A stretch of 17,061 bases of DNA from JBOHTO01 sp050733695 (GCA_050733695.1 JBOHTO010000017.1:1-17061), one strand, 5' to 3'; shown: positions 1 through 7,354, numbered from the stretch's first letter. Notes: generated by a model not told the origin, from the letters alone. Numbers and translations: made by a program.

Positions 1-153
1 GGGGGGGGGGGTGGGGGGGGAGGGGCGGCGGATCCGAGCGCCGGACGGCAACGGGGCATGACGGTGCTCGGGGGGGCGGGGGGGGGGGCCGGCTCGACCG
101 GGATTGCGAGCGCGTACGGGTCCGCACTCGCAGACACCGCCCGTCCCGCCAGG
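1..153. other. G-homopolymer-rich edge, no gene seen
   Basis: The stretch opens with 11 consecutive G, then T, then 8 more G, and has further G runs near 70-88. It lies downstream of the LuxR-type gene, whose stop codon is at 154-156. I see no convincing ORF, hairpin with T-tract or RNA gene. An open frame on the plus strand from 58 runs antisense through the regulator and looks like a GC-rich shadow. Such G runs are compatible with a contig end or a two-colour-chemistry poly-G read artefact, so bases 1-20 in particular should not be over-interpreted. Confidence 0.5.
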
Positions 154-3100
154 TCAGCTCACGCTGATCTCCGAGCGCCGGGTGAACTCGGCCAGCTCGC
201 CGCGCGAGCCGACGCCGAGCTTGCCGAAGATGTTGGAGAGATGAGTGCTGACGGTTCGCGGCGATATCCCGAGTTCCTGCGCGATCTCCTTGTTGGATCT
301 CCGCGCCACGACGAGCCGCGCGATCTCCACCTCGCGGCCCGTGAGACCCGCGGCACCGGTCACGAGCGATCGCACGGGAGGCCGGGCGCCCAGCTCGCGG
401 AGCTGACCACGGGTTCCGTCGAGTTCCGTCATCGCCCCGAGCCGCACGAACACGTCGTGTGCGCGCCGCAGCTCGCGCATCGCTCCGTCGCGGTCGCCCG
501 TCTCGGCAAGCGCAAGCGCCAGCCGGCGGCGGAGACGGGCTGCATCGGCAACAAATGGTATGGCCTCCAGAGCATCGATTGCCGCCCGGAGGAGAACCAT
601 CGCGCGATCGCTCTCGCCGCGCTGCATCGCGACGAGCGCGTCACATGCATCGGCCCATGCGAGTCCGAGTTTCTGCTCGAGCCGCACCGAGTCACGCCGC
701 AGCCTCTCGCCGAGCCGCTCCGCGAGCGCGGTGTCGTTGGACCAGAGCGCGGCTTCGGCCATGATCGGGACGAGCCGGTGGATCGCCCAGACCACGTACC
801 CTGTACGGTCGGCGATGGCGAGCCCCTGCTCGCCGATCCTGATTGCGCTCGCGTGGTCCCCGATCGCCAGGTAGTAGGCCGCCAGCCCGGTATGCGCCGG
901 AACAACCGCATGCACATCCACCGGCCGCCTGGCGCCCTCTCCGGCCGCCGCCGCGTCGCTCGCAAGCGCGCCGTCGCACTCCGCCAATCGCCAGCTCTCG
1001 TCGATGTACGCCTTCGCCCGAACCACGTCGCCGCGTCCGAGATAGATGAGCGCCGACCACACCAGCAGCCGCGGTAGCAGCGTCCGCTGACCAAGAGTGC
1101 GCGCGAGCGCGATGGTTTGCTCCGCGAGTGCGATCCCGGACTCCCAGTCCCCGCGCCCCGACGCGTATTCGATGGCGATCTCCGCTGTCCACAACCGCAG
1201 CAGGGGCGATCGCAGCTCATCTGCGATCCGTTCACTCTCGGCGAGATGGCGCTCGATCGCCGTCGCGTTCCCGGTTAGGCCCGCGACCATCGCGAGTGCC
1301 CAGTGCACGGTGCACGCTACGCCGAGATCACGCGCCTCCCCGGCGAGTGCGATCGCGCGCACGCCGTGCTCGCGCGCGAGCTCGGCCGGCCCCGTCCAGG
1401 CGTGCAGCAGGAGCAGCGCGCGATGCACACGCGCGAGCAGGGACCTGTCGCCGAGCCGCTCGGCGATCGACAGCGCGCGTTCAACGTCGCGCTGCGCATC
1501 GACTGGTCGCCCCAGCTCCTGCAGGCAGCTCCCCTTCGCGAGCGCCACGCGCGCGAGCAGTACGTCGTCACCGGCCGCCTCGGCGGACGCAAGTGCCGCC
1601 TCGTAGAGCTCGAGCGCCTCGTCGTAGCGGCCGCTCCAGTAGCAGGCGAGGCCCATGCGCCGCTCGATCGAGGCAACCATCGCATGGTCAGCGGTCGCTC
1701 TGCCGACGATCCGCGCACGTTGCAACAGTGCGTGTGCGGCATCGTACTCCCCCAGCCGCAGACGCGCGCGCGCGAGGTCCAGGACCAGTGCCAGGGCGCT
1801 TGCCTCGGCGTCTGCGTTGCCTGCGACCGTGGCGCGATCAATCTGGTCGAGCGCCGCCCCGAGATAGTCCGCTGCCTCGCGATTCGCGTACGTCGCGAGT
1901 GCATCTTTCCCGGCAGTCCATAGATACTTCACCGCCTTGGGCGCGAGATCGACCGCCTTCGACCGAGCGAAGTGGAACGCGAGTTCTCCCGCGTGGCCGT
2001 GCGCATGCTCGCCGTAGTGGGCTTCCATCGCTTCGGCGACCGTTGCATGCAGCAACTGACCGCGCGCCAGCCCGAGATCGCCATACAGCGTTTGCTGGAT
2101 GAGAGGATGCGCGAAGTCGTAAACGATGCTGCCGCCCTCGGTGCTCTCAATGAGAACCCGCTCCCGACGGAGTACATCGAGCGCTGTCAGCAGCTCCGTT
2201 CGGGGCATCGCCGTGACCGAATGCACCAGATCGAACGACGTTCTTGTTCCGATGACGGCGGCGAGATTCGCCACGGATCGCGCGGCTTCGGGCAGCCGGT
2301 CAACGCGTGCGAGGATCGCCTCGCGGATGGAGCGCGGGAGATCCAGCTCCCGTAATTCCCAACCCAGCCATGTGCCCTCATGCTCGTGGAGACGGCCCGC
2401 CTCCACCAGCGCCTTGAGAGTCTCCTCCATGAAGAACGGATTGCCGCGCGTCCAATCGTACAGCAGTGCGGTGAACTCGCGCGTAACCGTTTCCTCCACG
2501 CCGAATGTCTTTCCTACCAGCTCGCTCGTCTCCTCACGCGTCAGCGGCTCGAGCGGATGTACGCGAGCCGCACCGAGTCCTACCAGTGAACGCTCCGTCG
2601 AACGGAGCGCGGCGTTCTGGTCGCGCTCGGCGTCGTTGTAGGTGCACAGGATGACGACATGCTGCGTCGCCAGTTGCCGCGCTACGAAGTGCAGCAATTC
2701 GAGTGACGACGAGTCCGCCCACTGCAGGTTCTCCAGGATGAGGAGCAACGGCTGCTGCGCCGCGAACCGTGCGAGGAACTGCGTGAAGTTCCAGAGCAGT
2801 CGCGCCTTGAACTCCGCGGGATCGCCTCTGTCGCCGACAGCGGAGTGGTCACCGGCGGCTGGCGCGAGCGCGGGGAAGAGGACGGCGAGCTCCGCGTTCC
2901 CACCGCGCGTGAGCAGCGCCAGCTTCGCGGAATCGAACTTCGCGAGTATCGGCAGCAGCGCATCGGAGAAGAGCGCGTAGGGAACACCGGTCTCCACCGG
3001 GTATGCGCTGCCGAGGGCAACTGTCCAGCCAGATTGCGCGCACCTGTCGGCGATCGTCCTGGCGAGGCGCGTCTTCCCGATCCCGCCCTCGCCTGCGAGA

Positions 3101-3207
3101 AAGACAGTCCCGCCGCGCCCGCCCTCCGCGTTGTCCAGCATGGCGCCGAGCGCGGACATGTCGCGCCCTCGGCCTACCAGTGGAAGGTGCAGCAGCGGCG
3201 TAGTCAT
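154..3207 (-). CDS. MalT-like LuxR-family ATPase transcriptional regulator
   Basis: A 1017-residue cytoplasmic regulator of the large ATP-binding LuxR (LAL/MalT-like) type. An N-terminal AAA/NTPase module carries a Walker A motif GEGGIGKT at residues 40-47 and a Walker B-like LLLILENLQWAD at 154-165. The long middle is rich in alanine/leucine helical repeats of TPR type, usually a ligand or partner sensor. The C-terminus (about 955-1010) is a LuxR HTH: LTGREVEIARLV, then SNKEIAQELGISPRTVSTHLSNIF. I chose ATG at 3207 over the longer GTG frame (3324) because GGGAGGGG lies 11 nt upstream and the longer version would translate a 29-bp repeat found twice. Family knowledge: ATP and an inducer usually switch these proteins on. 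The inducer and targets are not visible here. It stands alone, 346 bp from the next gene on the same strand, with paired repeats in its upstream region. Confidence 0.93.
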   Translation of the reverse strand: MTTPLLHLPLVGRGRDMSALGAMLDNAEGGRGGTVFLAGEGGIGKTRLARTIADRCAQSGWTVALGSAYPVETGVPYALFSDALLPILAKFDSAKLALLTRGGNAELAVLFPALAPAAGDHSAVGDRGDPAEFKARLLWNFTQFLARFAAQQPLLLILENLQWADSSSLELLHFVARQLATQHVVILCTYNDAERDQNAALRSTERSLVGLGAARVHPLEPLTREETSELVGKTFGVEETVTREFTALLYDWTRGNPFFMEETLKALVEAGRLHEHEGTWLGWELRELDLPRSIREAILARVDRLPEAARSVANLAAVIGTRTSFDLVHSVTAMPRTELLTALDVLRRERVLIESTEGGSIVYDFAHPLIQQTLYGDLGLARGQLLHATVAEAMEAHYGEHAHGHAGELAFHFARSKAVDLAPKAVKYLWTAGKDALATYANREAADYLGAALDQIDRATVAGNADAEASALALVLDLARARLRLGEYDAAHALLQRARIVGRATADHAMVASIERRMGLACYWSGRYDEALELYEAALASAEAAGDDVLLARVALAKGSCLQELGRPVDAQRDVERALSIAERLGDRSLLARVHRALLLLHAWTGPAELAREHGVRAIALAGEARDLGVACTVHWALAMVAGLTGNATAIERHLAESERIADELRSPLLRLWTAEIAIEYASGRGDWESGIALAEQTIALARTLGQRTLLPRLLVWSALIYLGRGDVVRAKAYIDESWRLAECDGALASDAAAAGEGARRPVDVHAVVPAHTGLAAYYLAIGDHASAIRIGEQGLAIADRTGYVVWAIHRLVPIMAEAALWSNDTALAERLGERLRRDSVRLEQKLGLAWADACDALVAMQRGESDRAMVLLRAAIDALEAIPFVADAARLRRRLALALAETGDRDGAMRELRRAHDVFVRLGAMTELDGTRGQLRELGARPPVRSLVTGAAGLTGREVEIARLVVARRSNKEIAQELGISPRTVSTHLSNIFGKLGVGSRGELAEFTRRSEISVS

Positions 3208-3256
3208 GGCGTCACGCACCCCTCCCTGGCAGGGCCTGCCCGCAAACAGTCGCAAA

Positions 3257-3285
3257 GGTTCACGCCGCGCGGGCGCGGGGCAAGG
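3257..3285. repeat. 29-bp direct repeat, copy 1 (proximal)
   Basis: Begins GGTTCACGCC and ends GGGGCAAGG on the plus strand, with a GC-rich near-palindromic core. It is identical over 29 bp to 3318-3346, and the flanking bases differ on both sides. This copy starts 50 bp upstream of the regulator ATG. It could be a paired operator or the result of a local duplication; I cannot tell which. Confidence 0.9.
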
Positions 3286-3317
3286 GACGGGCGATATGAC
3301 ATCACGCTCGATGCTCG

Positions 3318-3346
3318 GGTTCACGCCGCGCGGGCGCGGGGCAAGG
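3318..3346. repeat. 29-bp direct repeat, copy 2 (distal)
   Basis: Exact copy of 3257-3285, offset by 61 bp, close to six helical turns. Both copies are in the same orientation upstream of the LuxR-type gene. On the minus strand each ends in GGCGTGAACC. The spacing would place bound proteins on roughly the same DNA face, which is inference only. Confidence 0.9.
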
Positions 3347-3468
3347 AGGGGGCGTTCGCGGGTTGCGGGCGCTGTCTACAACGACGGCGACGTGATGGTC
3401 CCGGGGATCGAGAGTGCCAGGCTGCTCACCGCCGCCTCGCGAGCGGGTGAAACAGTTCGCCCGGTCGC

Positions 3469-3540
3469 GGCACCCGCGGCACCCGCGGCACCCGCGTCGC
3501 CCGCGTCGCCCGCGTCGCCAGAGTCGCCAGAGTCGCCAGA
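3469..3540. repeat. 9-bp tandem array (eight units, three variants)
   Basis: Eight contiguous 9-bp units on the plus strand: three GGCACCCGC, two GTCGCCCGC and three GTCGCCAGA, followed by the palindrome GTCGCGAC. On the minus strand an ATG at 3552, one base after the stop of the DUF4173-like gene, opens a 58-codon frame to 3376. In that frame each unit encodes one Gly-X-Y triplet (GDS, GDA, GAA), a short collagen-like stretch. No Shine-Dalgarno precedes that ATG, and any frame through a 9-bp array has a three-residue period, so I do not call it a gene. The graded variants suggest stepwise local expansion, and copy number may vary between strains. Confidence 0.9.
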
Positions 3541-3553
3541 GTCGCGACTCATG

Positions 3554-5110
3554 TCACTGCGACGATGATGCGGCGGGATCACACTGCCGGCGGCGAACCT
3601 GGGGCTGGACCAGCGCGCCGGTGCGGCTGTAGCCCAGGTTCCAACTGCGCCAGTCATCCGCGGCGCGGCGCTCGGCAGCGCGGCGCACGCGCCGGGCAAC
3701 GGCGCACTGCTCCGCCGCCGTGAGGCGCGGGAAAGCCGCTACAAGGGCAGGGATCGCGTCGGCGCTGAGACCGGTCAGGTACGCCACGTCGACAGCGCGC
3801 GGCGCCGTGTCTACACTGTCCGCATGGGCGTTGTCGTCTGCGGCAGCGTTCATCGCCGGGGGCAGTGCGTGTTCGAGATTCCAGCGCGCGATGAACGCGT
3901 CCGGGTTCAGGACGTTCAGCCCGGCCACAAACGCCCACCCGGAGACGACCGACCCGAAAGCGAGTCCGCGTGGGCGGCCGCGGAGTACGGTCGCGATGAA
4001 TATCACGAACACGACAGCCACCCAGAACATGAACGCCGTCGCGTACAGGCGCATTTCAGTGAGCCCGTACTCGCCGGTATACAGGCGCATCCTCTGGAGC
4101 GCGGACAGCATGATCACGCTCAGCAGTAGCAGCAGAGATCCCGCGAGGCACATATATGCGCGCCGGTTCACTCCGCGTGCTCCACGAAGCATGGCGTGAA
4201 CGCCGACCAGAACGGGAAACAGGAGCACCGACACGGCCACCAACTGGAAGAATCCCGTGCGCGCGTATTCCGCGTATGTCAGGCCCGCCGTCTCGCTCAC
4301 GACAGCGCTGCCGCCAAACAGATAACGGAGCTGCACGAGAACGAATACGAGGAACAGCGCGTTCAGCAGTCCGAGGATGACGCCCGCCTCCACCATTCCG
4401 ATCTCGGGACGGGCCCACCCCGCGATGCGCCGCCGGTGAACGGGATCGAGCAGAGCCGACCGCAGGTAACCGGCGACCCCCCACGCGAGCACGGTCGTGA
4501 AGACCACGTGCCGCGCCAGCACGTCGGTATCGAACCCCAGGGCGCGCTGCGCGATGTCGGCGAACACGGGATCTGCCGACATGAACAGGCCACCGAAAAC
4601 GAGCAGCGCCGGCAGAGCGAGCAGCGCTCCTCGTCCGACGAGCGCCACGCGCTGCTTGTATCGCTCTTCCGGCACAGCCGCGGCTCGGACTTCTGCGCCG
4701 AGGAGCGGAGCGAGTCCGATCGCGACGCTACCGCCCACGCGGCCGGCCGCGCCGATGTACTCGCCGAAGCCTGAGCGCACCAGCATGGCTGGGCGTCGGG
4801 CGCGCAGCGAGAGCGAGAGCAGCGTGAACGTGACGACGAGCGCGAACATGTTGAGCACGCCCAGGAGAGGGGAGTCCCGCAGCGGAACCAGCAACGCAAA
4901 GCAGACTGCGACGGCGCACAGCCAGCCGCTGATCGCCGGGGTGCGTTCACTGGAATCGCGCGCGAGCCATAGCGTCTGCGCAGCGACCACGACGAGCCAC
5001 AGGGCGAAGCCGGCGCCGCGTGGGCCGTCGGGCATGAGCGCGTCCCCCAGGACGCCGAGCGCGAGTGCTGCGGCAAGCGTGCGGGCCATGATCCGGGTGC
5101 GCGCGCTCAT
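3554..5110 (-). CDS. DUF4173-like polytopic membrane protein
   Basis: A 518-residue integral membrane protein. Many hydrophobic segments run from about residue 8 to 400 (for example ALWLVVVAAQTLWLA near 36-50 and MFWVAVVFVIFIATVL near 361-376). LTYAEYARTGFFQLVAV (about 277-293) and the later NPDAFIARWNL (about 403-413) resemble the DUF4173/DUF4153 families. A hydrophilic tail of about 100 residues ends with DWRSWNLGYSR (486-496). The biochemical function of these families is not established. The ATG at 5110 overlaps the prenyltransferase stop in ATGA, the classic arrangement for translational coupling, so I prefer it to the longer GTG frame from 5212. The pairing suggests a shared envelope-related role, which is inference. 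I see no terminator after its stop. Confidence 0.85.
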   Translation of the reverse strand: MSARTRIMARTLAAALALGVLGDALMPDGPRGAGFALWLVVVAAQTLWLARDSSERTPAISGWLCAVAVCFALLVPLRDSPLLGVLNMFALVVTFTLLSLSLRARRPAMLVRSGFGEYIGAAGRVGGSVAIGLAPLLGAEVRAAAVPEERYKQRVALVGRGALLALPALLVFGGLFMSADPVFADIAQRALGFDTDVLARHVVFTTVLAWGVAGYLRSALLDPVHRRRIAGWARPEIGMVEAGVILGLLNALFLVFVLVQLRYLFGGSAVVSETAGLTYAEYARTGFFQLVAVSVLLFPVLVGVHAMLRGARGVNRRAYMCLAGSLLLLLSVIMLSALQRMRLYTGEYGLTEMRLYATAFMFWVAVVFVIFIATVLRGRPRGLAFGSVVSGWAFVAGLNVLNPDAFIARWNLEHALPPAMNAAADDNAHADSVDTAPRAVDVAYLTGLSADAIPALVAAFPRLTAAEQCAVARRVRRAAERRAADDWRSWNLGYSRTGALVQPQVRRRQCDPAASSSQ

Positions 5111-5850
5111 ACGGCCGCCGCGCGCGGAAGGGCTCCGTACCGGCGCTCTCGCGAATGAAAGTCGGCCACCGCCGCCTGCAGGTTGGCGGCGGAGAAGTCG
5201 GGCCAGAGGCACGGTGTGAAGTGGAGCTCGGCGTACGCCGCCTCCCAGAGGAGGAAGTCGCTGAGCCGCTGCTCGCCGCCGGTGCGGATGAGAAGGTCCA
5301 CATCTCGCGTCCGGGAATCGTGCGGTTCACCGGCGATGAGTCGCGCAAGGTCTTCGCGCGATCGATCACGTGAGAGCGCGAGGCGGCGGGCCGCGCGGTG
5401 GATGGCGTCGCGCGCTGAGTAGTCGAGCGCGATGCGCAGATGCAGCGTGCGGCCGCCAGCCGTGTCGCGCTCGGCGACCGCTACGGCGCGGAGGAGTGCC
5501 GGGCGCAGCCGATCGCGCCGGCCGATGACCGTGAGGCGCACGCCGTTGGCGATGCAGCGCTCTCGCTCGTCCGTCAGTCGGCGGCGGAAGAGTGTCATGA
5601 GTCCTTCGACTTCGGGACGTGGCCTCTTCCAGTTGTCGGAGGAGAAGGCATAGAGCGTGAGGGTGCGGATTCCCAGTGAGGGTGCGGCCTCGATGACCCT
5701 TCTCGCCGCCTGTGCGCCCGCCGCATGACCGGCTGAGCGGGCCAGTCCCCGCGCTGAGGCCCAGCGTCCGTTGCCGTCCATGATGGCAGCGACGTGGATG
5801 CCGGCATCCGTGGTGGACAGACTCGCGGTGCACAAAGCTCTTTGTTTCAT
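5107..5850 (-). CDS. uppS: Isoprenyl transferase (undecaprenyl diphosphate synthase family)
   Basis: A 247-residue cis-prenyltransferase, normal length for the family, which adds isopentenyl diphosphate units to an allylic diphosphate to make the polyprenyl carrier lipid for cell-wall synthesis. The catalytic block IMDGNGRWA is at residues 23-31 (Asp25 in the Mg-binding position). FSSDNW is at 69-74, and the diphosphate-binding DLLIRTGGEQRLSDFLLWE starts near 185. ALDYSAR (141-147) stands where housekeeping enzymes usually have NYGGR. With the absence of the usual cdsA/dxr/frr neighbours, this suggests a paralogue, perhaps making a different chain length. ATG at 5850 has GGAG 5-6 nt upstream; a TTG at 5865 is less likely. 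It follows the winged-helix gene by 30 nt with a putative terminator in between and overlaps the DUF4173-like gene by 4 nt. Confidence 0.93.
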   Translation of the reverse strand: MKQRALCTASLSTTDAGIHVAAIMDGNGRWASARGLARSAGHAAGAQAARRVIEAAPSLGIRTLTLYAFSSDNWKRPRPEVEGLMTLFRRRLTDERERCIANGVRLTVIGRRDRLRPALLRAVAVAERDTAGGRTLHLRIALDYSARDAIHRAARRLALSRDRSREDLARLIAGEPHDSRTRDVDLLIRTGGEQRLSDFLLWEAAYAELHFTPCLWPDFSAANLQAAVADFHSRERRYGALPRAAAV

Positions 5851-5863
5851 AGAGTCTCCAGGC

Positions 5864-5894
5864 AAAAAAAGGGCGCGTGCTCAGCCCGCACGCG
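5864..5894 (-). terminator. Putative intrinsic terminator after winged-helix gene
   Basis: On the minus strand a perfect 7-bp stem CGCGTGC/GCACGCG (5894-5888 with 5880-5874) and a 7-nt loop containing the regulator stop codon are followed by CCC and then seven T (5870-5864). A competing short GGGC/GCCC stem sits directly against the T-tract. This should at least partly separate transcription of the regulator from uppS, though uppS starts only 14 bp later and no separate promoter is obvious. Confidence 0.6.
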
Positions 5895-6294
5895 TGGCAC
5901 GGATCAGCGCTTCCATGTGGGACAGATACTTCTCGAGCGCACGCCGGCCAGGCGCGGTGAGCCGGTACTCCGTGCGGGGGACGCGCCCCTCGAACGACTT
6001 GGTGCAGGCGATGTAGTCCGCCTCCTCCAGCTTGCGCGCGTGCACGCTGAGGTTCCCGTCGCTCGTCTTCATCAGTCGCTTGAGATCGCCGAAGCTGAGC
6101 GCATCGTTCACCGCCAGGGCGCTCACTATTCCGAGGCGGATTCGCTCGTGGATGAGCCGGTCGAGATCCAGCGGCACGCGCTCGCGCGAGTGGCCGCGAA
6201 CGCTGCTGAGCGCAGGCCGCCTCTGCTCCGCGTCGGGCTCCGCGCCCGCTCCTCTGTTCCGGCGGTCGTCCCGCACCGCACGCGCCCTAGCCAC
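5881..6294 (-). CDS. Winged-helix transcriptional regulator (HTH_34/MarR-ArsR-like)
   Basis: A 137-residue predicted cytoplasmic DNA-binding protein. The winged helix spans about residues 43-130: LDRLIHERIRLGIVSALA (first helix), LSFGDLKRLM, a recognition helix DGNLSVHARKLEEADYI (79-95), a basic wing with EGRVPRTEYRLT, and a C-terminal dimerisation-like helix. This matches the small winged-helix family annotated HTH_34. The GTG start at 6294 overlaps the membrane gene's TAG by 8 nt, pointing to translational coupling. The first 40 residues are arginine-rich and outside the domain, so an internal GTG near 6177 remains possible; neither start has a clear Shine-Dalgarno. Family and context suggest it represses its own pair. 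The effector is unknown. Confidence 0.88.
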   Translation of the reverse strand: MARARAVRDDRRNRGAGAEPDAEQRRPALSSVRGHSRERVPLDLDRLIHERIRLGIVSALAVNDALSFGDLKRLMKTSDGNLSVHARKLEEADYIACTKSFEGRVPRTEYRLTAPGRRALEKYLSHMEALIRATRAG

Positions 6295-6925
6295 CGTAGC
6301 GCCGCGCGATCAGCACGCCGAAGGCGATGTGCAGGAAGCCGAAGCCGGCCGCCATCATCAGAGGACCCGATCCGGCCGGAGTGAACAGCGCCGCCGCGCC
6401 CAGGATCATGAAGCACAGTCCCATCAGGGGTACGGGACGTACCGAGAATGCCCCGCCCGTGACGACGGCCGTCCCGTAGAGCAGCAGCCACATGCCCGGG
6501 AGCACGCCGATGGCGCCGTTGCGCAGGAGTACCAACGTGAGCAGCGCGCCGACGAGCATGGGCGGTGAGAAGCTGAGCACGAACTTGCGACCCGGTCCCG
6601 TGAGCAGCGGCACCTGCGCGTCGCGCGCCTTGAGCACGATCGCGACGGCAGACACGATCAACGCCACCGCCGCGACGGCGAGCCAGATGCCGATCTGTTG
6701 CGCGACGCTGGGCGAGTAGGCAACGCGCCACTGCGCCGCGGCCGCGCCCGCGAGCGCGATGATGCCCACAGCGACCATCCCCTTCCCGGGCACTGCGGTG
6801 AACGCTCCGGCGCTCTCCATCGTTTTCCGGATGAAGAGGAGGTTGTCCATTGCGCGCGCGTGCAGCTCCGGCTGTTCGGAGGCTGCGGCGCGGCGTGCGG
6901 GGGAGGAGGCGGGCGGGACCGGCAT
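6287..6925 (-). CDS. Six-helix membrane protein paired with winged-helix regulator
   Basis: A 212-residue protein with a hydrophilic N-terminus (about 50 residues) and roughly six transmembrane segments over residues 50-208. The segment AMDNLLFIRKTMESAGAFTAVPG (about 25-47), which I split as AMDNLLFIRK plus TMESAGAFTAVPG, resembles the conserved entry of a family that I recall being found beside winged-helix regulators in Acidobacteria and Gemmatimonadota. I know no assigned function. ATG at 6925 immediately follows a GTG at 6928. Starts at 6850 (ATG of MDNLL) would cut off the conserved entry. No good Shine-Dalgarno is visible, and the predicted promoter lies so close that the mRNA may be leaderless or nearly so. 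It overlaps the regulator gene downstream and follows the small SFPASD gene by 61 bp. Confidence 0.82.
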   Translation of the reverse strand: MPVPPASSPARRAAASEQPELHARAMDNLLFIRKTMESAGAFTAVPGKGMVAVGIIALAGAAAAQWRVAYSPSVAQQIGIWLAVAAVALIVSAVAIVLKARDAQVPLLTGPGRKFVLSFSPPMLVGALLTLVLLRNGAIGVLPGMWLLLYGTAVVTGGAFSVRPVPLMGLCFMILGAAALFTPAGSGPLMMAAGFGFLHIAFGVLIARRYGG

Positions 6926-6933
6926 CACGACTC

Positions 6934-6968
6934 AATCTCGCCTGCGCGCTACCGCTTGTCAAGTACTT
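6934..6968 (-). promoter_or_regulatory. Putative promoter with palindrome over -35 region
   Basis: On the minus strand a consensus -35 TTGACA (6962-6957) is followed after 17 bp by GAGATT (6939-6934), a weak -10 with three matches. The perfect 8-bp palindrome AAGTACTT (6968-6961) overlaps the -35 box. Transcription would start around 6927, almost at the membrane gene ATG (6925). The position fits an operator for the winged-helix regulator of the same operon, which is inference from arrangement only. Confidence 0.5.
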
Positions 6969-6986
6969 TGTCCCGCCAAGTGCGAC

Positions 6987-7316
6987 CTACGCTCCCTGCT
7001 TCCCCTCCCGTCTCGCCCCGGATCGCAACGGAGCGCGCGGACCGGGAGGAGCGTCGCTCGCCGGAAAGCTCGACTCAACCGTCAGATCGGCCTGCTCCTC
7101 CGCGCCGAGGCTCTTCGCCCGATCCCTTCTGCTGCGCATCGCCTTCCGGGCCGGGTTCTCGTGTCTCTCGGGGATGAGCGGTTTGTCGTACTCATTCGTC
7201 CTGAACTTCTCGTTCTCTCCCCGTGTCACACCCTCGCCACCACCGGTTCTCCTCCTGCTCGCTACCACGGCCTCGCCGTGATCGATCCCGGACTCGTCCG
7301 TTCGCTTGCCAGCCAT
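6987..7316 (-). CDS. Small hydrophilic protein with SFPASD motif
   Basis: A 109-residue, highly charged protein (many Arg, Glu, Gly) with no membrane segment or signal peptide. Near the C-terminus it has LTVESSFPASDAPPG (about 78-92), like the (D)ESFPASDPP signature seen in many small uncharacterised bacterial proteins. I know no function. The frame stays open much further upstream, antisense to the antiporter gene. The real start is clearly ATG 7316, because a strong AGGAGGG sits 5-6 nt before it and the SFPASD part lies outside the antiporter gene. It is divergent from the antiporter (96-bp gap) and the first gene of the minus-strand group. A 10-bp dyad overlaps its ribosome-binding site. 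Confidence 0.8.
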   Translation of the reverse strand: MAGKRTDESGIDHGEAVVASRRRTGGGEGVTRGENEKFRTNEYDKPLIPERHENPARKAMRSRRDRAKSLGAEEQADLTVESSFPASDAPPGPRAPLRSGARREGKQGA

Positions 7317-7323
7317 GCTGCCC

Positions 7324-7354
7324 TCCTGAGGGTGTGACTGGCATACCCTCAGGA
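7324..7354. promoter_or_regulatory. 10-bp dyad overlapping RBS of small SFPASD gene
   Basis: Plus-strand TCCTGAGGGT (7324-7333) and ACCCTCAGGA (7345-7354) are perfect inverted repeats around an 11-nt spacer. In the minus-strand mRNA the downstream arm contains AGGA of the AGGAGGG ribosome-binding site, so a hairpin would partly hide it. Alternatively the DNA dyad is an operator in the divergent intergenic region. There is no T-tract, which argues against a terminator. Confidence 0.7.

Larger units (their letters stand above)
3208..3553. other. Intergenic region upstream of LuxR-type gene
   Basis: 346 bp between the DUF4173-like gene (stop at 3554) and the start of the LuxR-type regulator, both on the minus strand. 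It holds a good ribosome-binding site for the regulator, two 29-bp direct repeats and a 9-bp tandem array, listed separately. I see no clear -35/-10 pair. An AT-richer patch (minus-strand GATGTCATATCG, about 3292-3303) between the two repeats is the most promoter-like place. Open frames across it are low complexity. Confidence 0.6.

Noticed and set aside
58..1077. 339-codon plus-strand open frame at the window start
   Set aside because: It runs antisense through the HTH and helical-repeat region of the LuxR-type regulator and begins in poly-G sequence. No domain is recognisable.
3257..3540. Possible CRISPR-like array from the 29-bp repeats and tandem units
   Set aside because: Only two copies of the 29-bp repeat exist, the 9-bp units are contiguous without spacers, and no cas gene is nearby.
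3131..3568. Plus-strand frame with Pro-Ala/Ser triplets across the tandem array
   Set aside because: It starts antisense inside the regulator gene. The periodic residues are forced by the 9-bp repeat, and there is no ribosome-binding site.
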